Origin: Micropterus salmoides
Taxonomy: Eukaryota > Chordata > Actinopteri > Centrarchiformes > Centrarchidae
Reading direction: 5' to 3'
Assembly (NCBI RefSeq): GCF_014851395.1
Contig: NW_024043372.1
Span: 9,251,490-9,315,489 of the forward strand
DNA: 64,000 nt
Both the position numbers and the translations under genes were made by a program. The notes beneath the pieces were generated by a model. It was given only the letters and a program-made list of their open reading frames with translations, was not told the origin of the DNA and did not search any database. Shown here one piece after another: positions 1 to 14,500 of the stretch. Position 1 is the stretch's first letter. Each line of letters opens with the position of its first letter.

Positions 1-449
1 CAAAGCAGCCTTGCTTTAGTGTGATGATGATTTATCGAAAGGGAGAATTTTCTCAATCTGGACAATATTTTGTTCTGTATTTTGTTTTTACCTCTTGTCC
101 CTCGTACTTTCCCGTCTTTTCCTTTTTCATTTAATCTTGGAAGTGTGAAACTCTCCACATATATAGATAGATATGATAGAATAGATATGATTTTTTTTAA
201 TCCTTTTTGGACACTGAGTATGTTTTACTGCTAAATAGCTCTGTAAAATGACCAATCTGTAACCAAAGCAATTAGCGAAGGGCTGCAGTTTGTCTGTGAC
301 TTTGTCACAAACCAAACTTTACTTCACATTATCTTTGAGTCATTTGATTTAGTGTGAAATTAAAAAAAAGACAGTAAGTGGACCAAATGAATCATGTTTC
401 TATTGATTCTGCTTTCTAACACAAAGTTGCTGTGTTTTTTGTGTTGCAG
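1..449 (+). other. arhgef3: arhgef3 intron (left part)
   Basis: This is non-coding sequence before the first recognised arhgef3 exon. It ends in a T-rich tract and a gtgttgcag acceptor at 441-449. No convincing exon or transposon was recognised. The gene's upstream first exon or exons must lie outside the window. Confidence 0.7.
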
Positions 450-512
450 AAGAAGAGGAAGCAGGCAAGCAGAGATGCAGACTCCCTCAGTCTCTGCAGT
501 CTGGCCATCAAT
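450..512 (+). CDS. arhgef3: arhgef3 coding exon A
   Basis: Acceptor gcag ends at 449 and donor gtaag starts at 513. There are 21 codons, in phase at both ends. The peptide begins KKRKQASRDADSLSLCS and matches the alternative N-terminal exon of human ARHGEF3 that carries a KKRKQ basic cluster. It joins phase 0 to exon B. Confidence 0.88.
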
Positions 513-3500
513 GTAAGTTCAGCTCCTCTAAACTAACTTCTCAGTTATGGCTCAGTGTGTGCTGCCAGCTTTGGTCTTAAATATTATAGACTCTATTATA
601 GGCTATTGTCTCAAAAAAGCAGTGAAATATGTCAGAAAATCTTTAATGCCCTTAAGTGCTGCTGACTTTTACTTTGAAAAAAGCCTAAATACTTCCTGAT
701 TCTGTGGTGGCAGGATGTTCACGCCTTAGAAATATCACCTTAAAATGGAAAACAAGTGTAACTTCCCTGCTGTTTTTGTGTATTATCTGTCTGTTCTGAT
801 ATATGGTGTAGTGCCGCTCAGGAAGCATTTCTCTGTGTTGTCATCTAACGTAAATCTGCATGGGACTATTTAGTCATAATAGGTGAGCAAAGAACTTTAA
901 CAGCAGTTATTTTCTCCTGTATGTTGTGTTTTGATCATAACTTAAAGGTGCTGTGTGTTTTCTTGTAAACAAACAAATGTTGTGTTTACATTTGACGTTA
1001 CTCACCATGTGTTAAATGCATAACCTTCCTTCAACAAGTCCTCCAACTTAAACGACAACACAGTTCGTATTAACCAACCTCTAAAAACGACTCATATGAG
1101 CATATCTTAAAATTGCGCCTCTACCGTTGCTGTTCCAAATACGACTCAAATGAGCGTATCCTACAACAGCGGCCGACCAGACCTTCGTTTTGAAAATCAT
1201 GTGACCTACATCACATGACGTCAACACAGGAAAACCGCAGCGACACAAGGGAGGGGTTCAACGGTCGACATGCATAAAACACTGACCTCAGTTTGGTTTA
1301 GACACACACCCCTGTGAAGGTTAGGGTGAGGATAAGGTGCTTCCAAGGGGGCTGTCAGCCAGCTAGCTAATGCTACGAACCCAACGTAGCTCATGCTAAT
1401 GCTAACGTAGCTAATGCTACTACGTAACTTCATTAAACTAAATATGATTGCTCATGGGAATTGAACGCCGGTCTCCTGGGTGAATGGCGGCCAGTTTATT
1501 ATCCTTCCACCCAACCCACAACTACCAAATCTCCACTTTCTGGCTATTTATAATACATCATCGTCCTTGTCGTGTGTTTGCGTTGTACTGTTTTGGATTC
1601 TTTCAATAAAATAGGACAAAACATCATGCTAACCGGGAGCTAAGTGCAACAGCATTGTAAATATTTGTAGACTTGGAGGTAAGTACTTTGTTCTCTCCAG
1701 CACTGACTGTGGGTTATTGTGTGTTTGGACCCTCTGGGGCCCTCAGCCCTCGTGTTGGGCCCCTCCTCATGTACTGTACATGTCCTAGTATTTTTATCCC
1801 TCTGCCAGGAGCCCGTTCCTTCCCAGGCGTCTCCCTCCCTGCTCAGTCTAACACAGGATGTCCACCCTCTTCAATACACCCCAGTGTTTGTGTGACAAAC
1901 AGACACAAACACACCATCATTCTTTTTAGTTACAAACCAGCGCCGGCAGATAATGAACCTAGGATAAATGACTCTATTGTTTCTCTACTGTCATTCCCTG
2001 TAGCTCAGTTAGTCATGTTGGGCTCTTACTGAAACTTCAGGACCTGAAGACTATTGTAACTAATTTAAAGGTCAAAAGTCATGACAGGGATTTAGATTTT
2101 ATATCAACATTTCCCCCTATTGGGCAGCTCTGTCTTTGTCTGGACTTGGAATCAAATCAGAGGTTGTGGACCCATAACTTCCTTTAAAGTCATAAGTCAT
2201 ATATTTTCTGGAAAGATCTATGTAATTTAGTTATAATTTCAGGGGAAACAGCTATTTTAGTTACCTTAGTTGAGAAGAACTGCACTATTTAAAATAAATA
2301 TGAAGTCATTTTCAATTTATAATTGAAAGCCTCATTATTCATGTACACTCAGTGGCCACTTTGTAAGGTACACCTGTACAATCTAATTCATTCCAATACA
2401 ACTTTGCCATAAAGTCTACTTTTATGATGCATATAATGCAGTTCTTTTGACACTGACATAGAGGTGTTAACTCAATTATATGTTTATTATTGCGATCATA
2501 TGTTAGCGTGGATGTTGTACTGGACTATACTAAACTGAGGTGTTTCTAATATTCTGCCTTCTTCGTGTATGTAAAAAAAGGTAAAACATCTCTCAAAATA
2601 ATAACTTACAGTACAACACCATCTTTTGCCAAGACCTCAATTATAAGCATAAAATAGAGTTTACACATTAGCAACAATGTCAACAACAACTGAACGTTAT
2701 AAACTTTGTAAAGGTAGAATTTATGGCAGAGCAGTTGTGCTGAATTGAAAGAGATTGTGAAGCTGTACCTAATAAAGTGGCCATTTAGACCATGTTACAT
2801 GTTGCTTGTTACATGTTGCTCGTCCGTAGAGAAATTTAAAAAAAAATTGTGTTCAGCTGAACCGCTGTGTACTGACTAAAAAACTCTCTACTGTATGTTG
2901 CGGCAGAAATTAGTTAATTGGAGACCTTTTTATAAACTTCAAATACATTTACAGTGATTGTACATATCAGATGTTGTCAGTCATCAGTCAGTTTCATCTA
3001 TGCCTGCTGATCCGTGCAGGGTGGCGGGCGAGAGGCAGGGTACAACCTGGACAGGATGTCAGACGTATTGTGGAAAATTATAGGAAACTAAAGGACCTGT
3101 AAAAGAAACCGGTACCAAGTCAACCTTTTCACATGAGTTTAACTTACTAAAAAAAATTTTATTATCATGAACAATAAACTATGTAATTAAGAGAAATCAT
3201 TAAACCTTTATAAAGGGACTAACAAATCTAAAATATATAAATAAAATGGTAAAATGAGTCCTGCTTTTATTTAGAGCTGCGCTTCTTCTACTGTGGAGAT
3301 TTGTATTTGGCAGCAGAGTGGTTATAGATGTTTTCACTGGTTAATTAATATCTACTGAGCCCTTTAGGATCACATGGTAGATTAACAGTTATTGATGTAG
3401 TTGAGTAAACCGAGGGCAGGGATTAGTAAACTGTGAGGGAAGATGTGTTTTCATATGGCATCTGAATCTTTTAATGAAAGCAGGCTATTTAATTATCTTA

Positions 3501-6500
3501 GATACTTTTTAAAGTAATGTGATTTGGTATTTTAAGGAAGCTCATTGTTTGCACAAGATGTTTTTTTTGTTTTGTGCTCATAATTCTCTATAAGGTACTT
3601 TAATGTGTTTATTCTAAATCAAAAAAATGATTTATTATCTCATAATTACAAGATATTCATAATTATGAGATAAGTAAAATAACAAAGAACTTTCTATAAG
3701 CTGCAGTTTACAATCCCAGAAAGTTGTGCATCGTGAGTACACTATAATAATATATTATGCAGTATTTAACACATTACAGTACAGAAGTATTTGATAACCT
3801 CCATATCTCTGTGCAGTTTAGGGTCCCTGTTGTCCTCCTTTCTTCGTCCAGAATTCGTGTTTTTTCTGCTTTTGTCCTTTTTCGGCAGAATAAACTAGAA
3901 ACAGTGCTCCTGATCAGTGTCAGTTTCTGTTTTAGTGCAGAAACATGTAGCGTGTCTCTGTCTTTGTAGATTTCAAGTAAGACGTGTTACCAGTTTTTGC
4001 AGTTTAAAATTAAAAATAGATTATAGAGATACATTACAGAGATTTGGGATTATAGTACTTAACTTGAGTATTTTGTTTTTATTCTGCATTATTCTTCTAC
4101 TATACAACAATTTAGAGGGATATGTCGTATATATATCTTTATACATTATTTATTTATTTTAAAACTTATGAAGAACCTATAATATATGACGTTTTGTTAT
4201 AATTCAAACTACCCAACACTTTAAACAAGTACAGTGGAAACAATTAGTCGATTGATCAGTTAAATTGGCAGCTATTCTCATAATCGAGTCATGTAAAAAC
4301 ATTTAAAGCATAAAACATTTCAGTTTCTCTAATGCGAAGATTTGCTTCTGTTCCTTTTCACTTTTTCAATAATTCAAATTTATTTTTAATAATGTTTCAT
4401 TAAAGGATGTTTACTTGCAACAGTTTACAGTGTGGAATTAGTACTTTTAATTAAGTAAAGGATCTGAACTTTCTCCAACTCTGTGGAAAACAACATAATG
4501 TTTATCGGGTTAAGCAGCACAAGCTTCAAATATTTCCAAGTAGCTTCAAGGTGTCCAAATAGTCGGGTTTGGTTGTTGCAGCTAACTCAGAGAGATCTAC
4601 TTCCAGCCGGCTAACAAAACAAGCTGCTAGTTCATCAGCAGTAATAACAAAGATTTATTGCTTATTGTTTAATATTATATATGCTTATTTTATTATAATA
4701 TTATATGCATTAAAAAGCTATCTAAAGCAAAGTGCATATGAGTGGCTTATTACCCGTAAGTGATGTTATAGAGGAGAAACCCTTCATACTGTATTTTACC
4801 ACACCTCTGTTAAAGACATCTTTCTTTATGTGTAGACATGCAGCAGATGTGTCACAGTACAGATGTAATGAGGCGGGTTTGTTTGACTCAGTCACTGAAT
4901 CTGTTCTTGGATCAGTAGGTGACTCTTGTTCCTCTCTGGGCGTCCACAACCCAACGGCCCCAATTGTTTAAGGACAATGGAGCTGAGTCAGAAGGGAAGC
5001 TTTTGTTAGCTGAACATGAGGTGTGTTTCATGTCATGTCAGAGGTCAGCAATGATGCTCTGATACCCATTATACATCAACTTACAATAATTCCCTGGAAA
5101 CCTACTCTAACCTTAATAATGATTATTTTCTTTAGCAATTAATCAGCCAATTTTTTTTAATTGTTTTGTCCTTAAAATGTCACAAAATAGTGAAAATGCG
5201 TATTATAAGAGTGCCTTCTTCATATATACCTTTCAAAACACAAAAGGTCCATTTGCTTTAAAATTTAAAGAAATAGATAATTGCTAATCAAAATATTTGC
5301 AGATTAATTTTCTGGCAATCAACTAATCTTGTCAGCTCTATAACCACTACATAACCCAAATAATTGCAACCTGAACCTACAACCAAGTCTTCTAAAATGT
5401 AATGTTTTTGTCCCCACATGTGTGGCTCTGTCAACAGATGTATACCACATCGCCACATGAGTACTACAAGTATGCACACAAACACACACACAGGAATTGA
5501 CTTAAATGGTACTGGAGAATCAGGGCAGAGCGTTGGCCTGCAGGCTGCTTTCTCTCTTTAGTAATTACAGTCCAGATTAACATTGACCCAGCACCACCAG
5601 TACAGCATTATGATAATGATAAACTGGTGAGTAAAGTTAAATGCTGAGGTACTGTGTTCACATCTACTTTACTACATTTTACAGGGAAATATTTTTCTTC
5701 ACAAGATGCACCAAATGACTGTGAAGCTTTTTGCAAAATCAATTTTGCTTGTAAATTATATGATGAGATTTAAATATGATGCATTGCTGTAGATTCAACT
5801 ATCAAACATGCCTAAAAGTACTTATTTTGAACAGCAGCTGGATGAAAATGCTGTGACAAATGAGTACGTATGAGATGTCCCTTCTAGTCCCTCCCATCTC
5901 TTAGGAATTTATTTTTCTTGAGATCTTTTGATTTAATTGTCATATCCAGCGTTTCATGTCCTTGTCCTCCATCTGTCTGAGCACAGCCTTGTTTTTTCAG
6001 GGTGCTGCTCATTCTTTAGTTCTTTTTCATTCTCAATAAGGTGTTGTGTGATGTGATCATCAATGCAAAGGTGCACTTGTTAAGAACACTATTCTATGCA
6101 GTAATAAAGGCTGGATGTTCCTTATCAAAAGCAGGTGGCTTAAGTATACATGAACCATGTGGTACCGCCACTTTTCTGATTTATTCATACAAGGTTATTG
6201 CACGCCACTTATTGTGAGAAAAAGAACTATTCTTCAGGTGATCAATTGTTTCTTTTCAGAAGGTGAGGTGGTCCTTAAAAAGTCTGATTTGTTTTATTTC
6301 TAATAAAAATGCTAAGTAATCTCCTTAATTAGCTGGTCACTGTAGTTTTTTGCCAATGTTACTCAAACAGGAGGAAATAGTACATTTGTAGGGGACTATT
6401 TTCAGCGGCGGATTAATACACATTTGCTGCTCCAGTGAGTATTTGGGGCAGCATGTGTATGTCGGATTGAGTCTAAACAAACTACAAGCGCGTATGTGTT

Positions 6501-9500
6501 CCTGGTTATGGAGGAACATGTCAGCCAGTGTAACAGTTTGGCTCATTGATCTGTTTCCACTCGTTTTTGGACAACAAGGGCGCTCTATTGCACAGAGGAA
6601 GAGGATATATCAGGATATACACAGACAATACTTGTTAGTAGTATCGTTTCTAAGTAAAGTCTCAGAATTTAAATTGAAAAAAGTAGATGCTACGGGAAAA
6701 GGGAGAAAGGAAGGAAGGAAGGAAGGAAAGTGAGTCAGAGAGAGAGAGAGTTAGCAAGCTGGGAGTTTTCAAACAGAGTCAGAATCAGAGAGGGAGAAAG
6801 CTTTAACAGCTATTTAATAAAGACGTCAGCCAGAAACCTGAAATAAGAGATCCAAAGCTACAGATGGTCCAAACTTGAGCCCTGTTGGGATCAAACCTTC
6901 ACTGGACTCACAGCTCCAACAGACCTGTGTGTCTGGTCTGAAAGATCTGCTAATATCCAGGCGTTTTCAGGACACTACCAAAGCCGGGTTGTTAGGAAAC
7001 TCTTCTGGTACCAGACTCTTTTTAAACGCTCTTCCAGAACCAGATTTTAGCTAGAATCTCTATTGGTACTAATTATCACCGGTATCAGGCACTTTTTGGG
7101 TACTAAAAATAGAGAAGACTTAGTGGACTTTTTGTCAGTATCGCACTTTCTGGACGCTCTGCTGGAACATTCACAACAGGATACTATACCAGCAGCGAAT
7201 TATTCCTGCACAGGCTCTCTTGGTACTGGGAAAGGTCCAGAGCCTGTGCTGGGCTTTGTGGTGAGCAGTATGGTGGTGGGGCTGTGCCCCTTCTGCCTGC
7301 TGGTACCCCGTTTCAAGTCTGGATGCTCTGTCAAGTTCAGCAAAGGGAAACACAACAACATGGGGAAGCAGGTGGAGGTAGGATCCTCTATGGAAATTAG
7401 TATTCTGTTTATTTATTATCCAATTATAATAGTTTTACGCATGTAATATTTTTAATCACTGCAGTCTTAAGTGTATTTTAGTAGGATCTAGGTTACACTG
7501 ATATACATTTCACACAGTGAGTCCATGCTAAATTTATTTGTATTCGGTGTGACTTCACGCCCTTCAGCACCTCGATGTTGTGAAATGTAATTTAACATAA
7601 TCTGATTGAATCTAATTTAATGTAAATTAATATAATGTGATCTAATCTGATTTGGTATAATGTAACCTAATCTAATGTAAAGTAAACTGATTTAATCTAT
7701 TGTCGTTTTACTATTATATAATTTTATTAGTAATTATTTTATTAGTAATTATTCCAGTCTTGTCAAATTGTATCTAAACTAATCCGAGTTAATCTAATCA
7801 GATTTTATCTAATCAAATTTGATCTAATCTGATCTAGTCTAATATGATTTAATCTGCCCAATCTGATTTGATCTAATCTTATCAGATTTTAATGTAAATT
7901 AATTTTATTTGATGTATTCTAATCTAATCTGATTGTATTTGATGTAATCTGATCAAATGTAATATAATCTAGATTAGATTTTATCTAATCTAGTCTTGCC
8001 TGCTGCATGGTATATGCTTTAAACTTTGAAAACATGACTATAGTTTCTTATAATTTCTGTTTTGATTATAAAACATTTTGAGAACAACTCAGTAGACATG
8101 TTCCTGTAGTGTTTTGTAAAGCGTTTGTGCTATTCAGCGGTTAGTATTTATTTTAAAACTTCCATAATGTTATTTTAGAATTTTGTGCACTAAGAGTTTA
8201 AATTATTTGCTTGTTTCACTTTGATGGAAGATAGTATTTTGTGCTGAATAATTTCTGTATTTATTGTTGGCAGCTTGTTCCGTCTACAGTACCATGAGAA
8301 TCCTATGACCTCAGACGATTGATTTATTTATAACATATTTATTAGCTGAGATGTTAGAAGTGAAAGTGAAGAGAATTTAGTTTGTGGTGGTTAAAGCTTT
8401 GAAACATTACACCTTTAAAAGGAAAACAGACACAACAGAAATAATTTCTTCTGGAAGAATGTATTATGTGTATGTAAGTCTGTTTGTTCATCTGTATTGA
8501 TTTTAACTTTAAGTGAGTTCTTTCATAGATGTCTCTTTATTTTTCTTTCATACAGAAGGTCACTTGACTGTTCTGTGACTAAGGTCATTAGAAAAACAGA
8601 TTCTGCTCAGGGTCTCAAAACAGCCTGGGCTGCCTAGTGACACTCAACACTTTTTGTCCCCAAGGGATTGTTTTCTTCACTTGAAAAAGCCAAAGTGTCA
8701 GGCTTTATACTCCATGTTTGTTCTCAGGCTTCAGCTGTCCTCTCAGCTCTGTGAACACTGCTCTTCCTTTATTAGTTGTTGCCTCTAATGCCTCTTTTGG
8801 ACGCAGCCTGTTGTGTTCATTGACCAACAAGTCATTCAAATCAAACAAAAATAAAAAATGTAATTGGTCCATCCCCTTCAGAACGACATATTTTCAAATT
8901 CACATTAGTGCTGGGCAACGATTACATTTTTTAATTGTGATTATTTGCATGATTTTCTTGCAAACAATCACAATTAATTGCATAGTTATGCGCAAAATTT
9001 AATATTGAATTCTAAAGTAGTGTATTGCGCACTTTAAATTTAAATGTACACAAACGTGCAATAACATGTGGTTTGCAAACACTTTAAACAAATAAGGTGC
9101 TTTTTACCAGCAGTATTTTCAACATAAAAGTTAAAATATTAAACACTTCGTTATGATTGAAAAACAAAGTTGAAGAGTGTTGGTAGGAAACAGGAAACAA
9201 ATAGCTGTCTGCCATCTTAAAGTCTGATGTTTTGTTGACAATATCCAACCACCCCGACCTCGCTCTGCGGACTTTTTCGCTTTACAAGTACATCACACTC
9301 CTTCATCTTTTGTCCTCATCATCTTGCTGTGCCAGAGCCAGAAAAATGGCCACAAAACAAGCATGGATGAGGTGTTGATGGCTGTAACTCTTCTTTTTTC
9401 TCTTCTGGCCAGTAGCCAGATGTTTACAGGGCATGCCATATAACGCAAAGTCACAGCCTGTGTCACTCTCTCTCACACCTTTCCTAAACATCTTCACTCT

Positions 9501-11528
9501 TACTCTATCCAATAACGAGTAAAGAAGCCCAAAAATATTTTTTTTTAAGAAAAAACATCTCTTAAATCAACATATATTTTTTCAATTGACATAATGTAAC
9601 TGCTCCCAACAACCTGTAAGCACAGCTTCTGTCTCTGCATATGCAAAACGTACAATTAAACGGCAACTCGGTCTGATTATCAGGCTTAGCAAAACCTAAT
9701 ATAACATTTTGTTGTGAGTTCTGCTTTTTGTTCCAAGAGAAAAATTTTTGGGTTGCAAATAATGATAATTTTCAGTATCAATTCATCTGCTGATTATTTT
9801 TTCACTTAATTAATTAATTGGTTGGTCTTAAAAATTTCAGAAGATAGTGACAAAAAGCCCATCAGAAGAGCCCCAGCCATATTTAAGTTGTTTGTTTTGT
9901 CCCACAAACGGTCCGAAACCCTGAGATATTCAGTTTACTGTCATAAAACCAGCAAATATTCACATTTGAGAAAACGGATCCACAGAATGTTTGGCTTTTT
10001 TGTTTAAAAACTCACCTGACTTATATACAGTATTTACAATCAAAATTACAGTCCATTAATTTCCAATTCTTCAACCAAGTTATCAACTAATCATCTCAGA
10101 GGCTGATACTAAATCCAAGTGCCAGATACTTTCAGGTTCACTTCTTAAAAGTGCAGTTTATGGAAAGTCTCATGTCAGTGTGGTTGTTAACTTCCTGTAA
10201 TGGAAGTGCACTGTGTGTCAAGCATGAATGGCACTAGGGCTGTACCTGAATCAGAAGAGTCAACTCTTCTTTTCAACTTACTGTCAGGTGCTTTATTAGT
10301 TTAATAATAATATTCAATAATAATACTGATATTTTTCCTTCAATACACCTCACCTATAAGTCCCCTGAGGAGCGTCTCTCCTGCCTGTCTCCTGACAGTG
10401 CTGTCAGCTGAAGAGTCAGTCACACGGTAGAGGATGTTGTTCCAGTGTGTGATCTGAGAGTGTCGGAGCAATGAAGAGGAACTCTGCCCTCTGTTTCACC
10501 CTTCTCTGTTTACATCAGAGTTGGTTTACAGCCTGCCGAGCTGTAATCCTGCGCTGCTTCTCGATAGATTATTTGAATCATCTGTGTTTTGGCAGCACAC
10601 ATTTTTTATTTATTTGACTGTGGAAATCTGAACTTTTCAAATGATGATCATGTTAAATACAATAACACTTGAGTTTTAAAGATAAAATATGAGCCTCGGC
10701 TGTTACAGGAGTAATTCGGGGGTGAGTCTAGTTCTAGCTTATCCACAGTCAGGTTTCTGTTTTATTTTATTCAAACTCAGTCTTAGACAGTCTGCTGCTG
10801 TAATTAGATAACCAGTCGTATGCTGACCAACTTCACTGAATTGATCTTTGTCACATTGAATCAACTGAAGCGCCATCAGACACAGAAAGTCATTACAACA
10901 TGTCCAATGGAAACTTCTCAAACGTAAAGCAAATATAATTATCATTTGAGCCCCTTTCCCCCCTTTATTTATTTTTTTAAAAACAACAGTTATAGCTTTG
11001 ATGAATACAACAGCATCATCTGCTAAATGAGAGAAAACACACTGACTTTAATTACATAGTTTAACTGGTGTTGTATTTAGATATTTTGGAGATTTATCAG
11101 ACTTTCAACAGCATCTGTTGAGGTTACCAAGTCACAGCCTTTAAATTGTGAGAGGTGAGAAAAAACTCAGGACTTGAACTTGAAGCTGAAAATCTTTCTG
11201 TGACTCTGGAGGATGAAAAAAACAAAAACCATCTGCCAGAGGTTGATTTATTTTTGGTCGACTGGTTCCTGACTGGGAGCTCTGATGGAAAAAAAGTTTG
11301 ATGGTTCCTGTATTCCAGTAGGTCAGCTGACTTTGGGACAAACTCACACAAACACACACAGGCTTATTGATTTTTTGTAAGTCTGTATCCAGGACAAACA
11401 CCCTGGTGGCATTTTCACACACAGACTGACACTGTGGGTAGGGCTAGGGATAGCTCTAGGTAACTAGTGGTTATAGTTAAAATTAGGGTAAGTGAATGTA
11501 ATGTCCTCGAAAGTGATGGAAAAACAGC

Positions 11529-11574
<46 letters not shown>

Positions 11575-14500
11575 TGGCAGAGAGGGAAAAAACACTTCAC
11601 ACTATTGTTTAACTTGCAGTATATCAACAACACAGAATCAACTTTCCCATAAATTACTAGAACGATTTACACACACGCAGTGTTTGTTTATAAATTCCCA
11701 GAATATATCATCATGAGCACCGTAGCCTACAGGTCTGTGTGGAAGTCATCGTCTGGACTTCACACGTTGTGCTGTGTGAAGCCACACGTGAGTTACAGGA
11801 CTCTTGTTTTTGTGTGATAATGTTTGACTCTGCTCTCTCCTCCAGGAGCCCAGCACCAAGCGCAGTAAACTTGTATCCAGGGTGACGTCTCTAGCCAGCC
11901 TGCTGCCGCCCGTCAAGACCGCACCGCTGAAGAGGATTGGTCAGACGCTGCAGGTGAACCACCAGTCAGATGTCTCCACCAATTCTTTATTTTTTTTTGC
12001 CAAGTTGCAGAAGCCACTAGTTCTGGAAGTGTTTTTTACTAATCTGGATTCCCATATCAAATCTTTCAATGATATCCTCAGTGTTACTGATATTAAAATC
12101 CCATAGGTCAGTTTTATGACCTCCAGTTTGAGTAAATCAACTGTTGTTTCTGTCAGTTTGAAAGGCAGACAGCTCTAAATACTACAACAGCCATGAGTCT
12201 TGGCAGCCATTGATATGGAGATGGAGGCAGTCAGGGTGCGAGTCAGAGCGGCAGTGAATTCAAAACACTGTTGTTTAATTTGAAAACAAAAACAGCAACA
12301 TAGTGTCTGACTTTATTTACAATTGACCCAGAGTTCAAAAGTGAAATGATTTAAGCTGCAACTTGTAAAATCAGTCTTAGCAGTGCACTTTGGGCGTTGT
12401 AGTCAACCTCTCCCCTAAAGTTTTATGTCCACAGACTTGTACATTCAATAGTCTAATCAAGAATCAGACATTTGTTCATCTTTTGAACTCATGATCCAAC
12501 CAGGAGAGTTTCATTGTACAAGTTATAGAAGCTGGAAAAAAAAAACTGTGGGTCACATCATAGGTGTTTACACTGGTGAAGGTGTCCCCACCGCTTTCTG
12601 AAGTGGCTGATTTTGTCCCCACCACTTTTTAAAAGCTTAATTTGTTTTAAAAAATGCAGCAAGAATTGTTAACTAACAAATGAAAATGTTTGCACACTAA
12701 GAAAACATGCAATGCAATAAAATATAGAAGAAACAAATGTGCATTGTCCAAAAAGTAAAAAGTAACTTAAGTTATAAAAAAGAAGCAACTGATTACTGCC
12801 TTATATTCATAAATACATCATGTGTATTGTCACTGCCCAACTCGAGCCTTTATGTCCTCACCACTTTTCATCACAAAGTGACGCCCTTGAAAATCAATGG
12901 GACTTTAACTCCTGGAACCAGGGGCACCCAAACTTACTGTTCCCACTTCATAACTATACTACAGATGCTGAAAATAGGGCAGTTTTTGCTCTCTGACAGC
13001 CAGCACTAAAAAAGAAAACATGTGAAATAAATATTTATATTATTCTATAGACAGTTTAGTCTCTCTGTCTCTGCAGCGCTCCATCAGTTTTCGCAATGAT
13101 AGTCAGATGGAGAGAGCCGCTCATCCTCCTCCCTCCTCCTCCTCGTCGGTGAAGACGCGTGTTATCTCAGCGACGGTCTCCAACCCTTCCTCCTCCATGA
13201 GTGCGACACGGGTTTCCACTGCAGCTGCCCCAGTGGCCAAACGCCGTGACAGCAAGCTTTGGAGTGAGACGTTCGATGTCCGACTGGGAGCGACGCAACC
13301 TCTGAGTCCAAAAGAGATAAAACGACAAGAGGTGAGAGACACGCTGCAGCTAGACTAAAGGATTTTTATTTTACTTTTGTGTCACAACATTTATTTTTCA
13401 TCGGAGTGGTATCTGAGGTTGTTTTTGGTCTCCTTATATACATTAATCAGTCACGAGTCTGCGGCACCTCACTGATATCACTAATGCTCGGTAGGTCGCC
13501 ACCAATGATTTTCTGAGTGGTTTTAATCAAACGCTGCACAGTCCTCCGGTCCTGGGCCGTGCACATCCCATGCCAGTTTGTGATGTTTTCAGTCAGGTTG
13601 CTTTCTATTGCTCCTCTGTAAAAGCTGAAAATAACTTGGCACAGGAATATTACCTTTTTCCTTAAATAGGCCTCCCATAGTTTTTTAGAACAGTTTTTAC
13701 AAAATAAAATAAAAAATTCTGTGGTTAAAGAAAATTATGAGACAAATATATATATGACAATAAATACAAGACATACATCGTTACAACCAACTCTTCAAGA
13801 CACAATTAATAAAAATCAGTGGTTGAAAAGGTTGACTCTCAGTTTTACAGTACAAAAGAGCTAATTTTTACATTGTTTAAAGAGGTGGTATTATGCTCAT
13901 TTTCAGGTTCATCATTTTATTTAGGGGTTGTATCAGAACAGCTTAACATGGTTAAACTTTCAAAAAACACCATATTTTTGTTATATTGCACATTGCTGCA
14001 GCTCCTCTTTTCACCCTGTGTTGAACGCTTCATTTTAGCTATGGAGTGATACATCTTGTCTCTAAATGATCTTTGTTGGGAGTTGCACATGCGCAGTACC
14101 TAGTAAAGGACTACTAGCCAATCAGAAACAGAGTAGGACGGGCCCTGAGAAGCGGTAAACACAGCTTCGGTTCAGCTGTATACGTTCCCTTTACCAGCTT
14201 GGCAACATAGACTGGAGGAAGAGTTTCAGAGTTATTAATCTGTAACAAATGTATCTTTCATCCATAAAGTTTAAACTGAGCTCTGTCTCTACATCACAGT
14301 AACAACTTTATGTCCACTGACTGCCTGGAGGGTAGCTAGTGTTTGGAAGGGAGAGGAGCTGTGTGCTGCAGCTCACTGTTTTTCCACCAGTGTTTTTGAG
14401 GGCGTATCAGATTAGCCGCTTGGCGAGCGTTAAATGAAGCGCATTTTGCTTTCATTCCTGTGACGTCACAGGGATGAAAGGGAAGCGGCTGGAATACAAA

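Larger units (their letters stand above)
7378..11845 (+). other. arhgef3: arhgef3 intron, second part
   Basis: Non-coding. It contains the AATCTGATT-type degenerate tract listed separately. A hAT-like end starts at about 8908 (gctgggcaacgatta) followed by about 700 bp of A/T-rich repeat whose far end I could not fix. A common fish repeat lies at about 9760-10115. A GT/GA microsatellite sits near 11529. No supported exon was found. Confidence 0.5.

Noticed and set aside
1673..2032. 119-residue open frame starting MEVSTLFSPALTV
   Set aside because: No family resemblance, no splice logic that joins it to arhgef3, and ordinary composition for chance.
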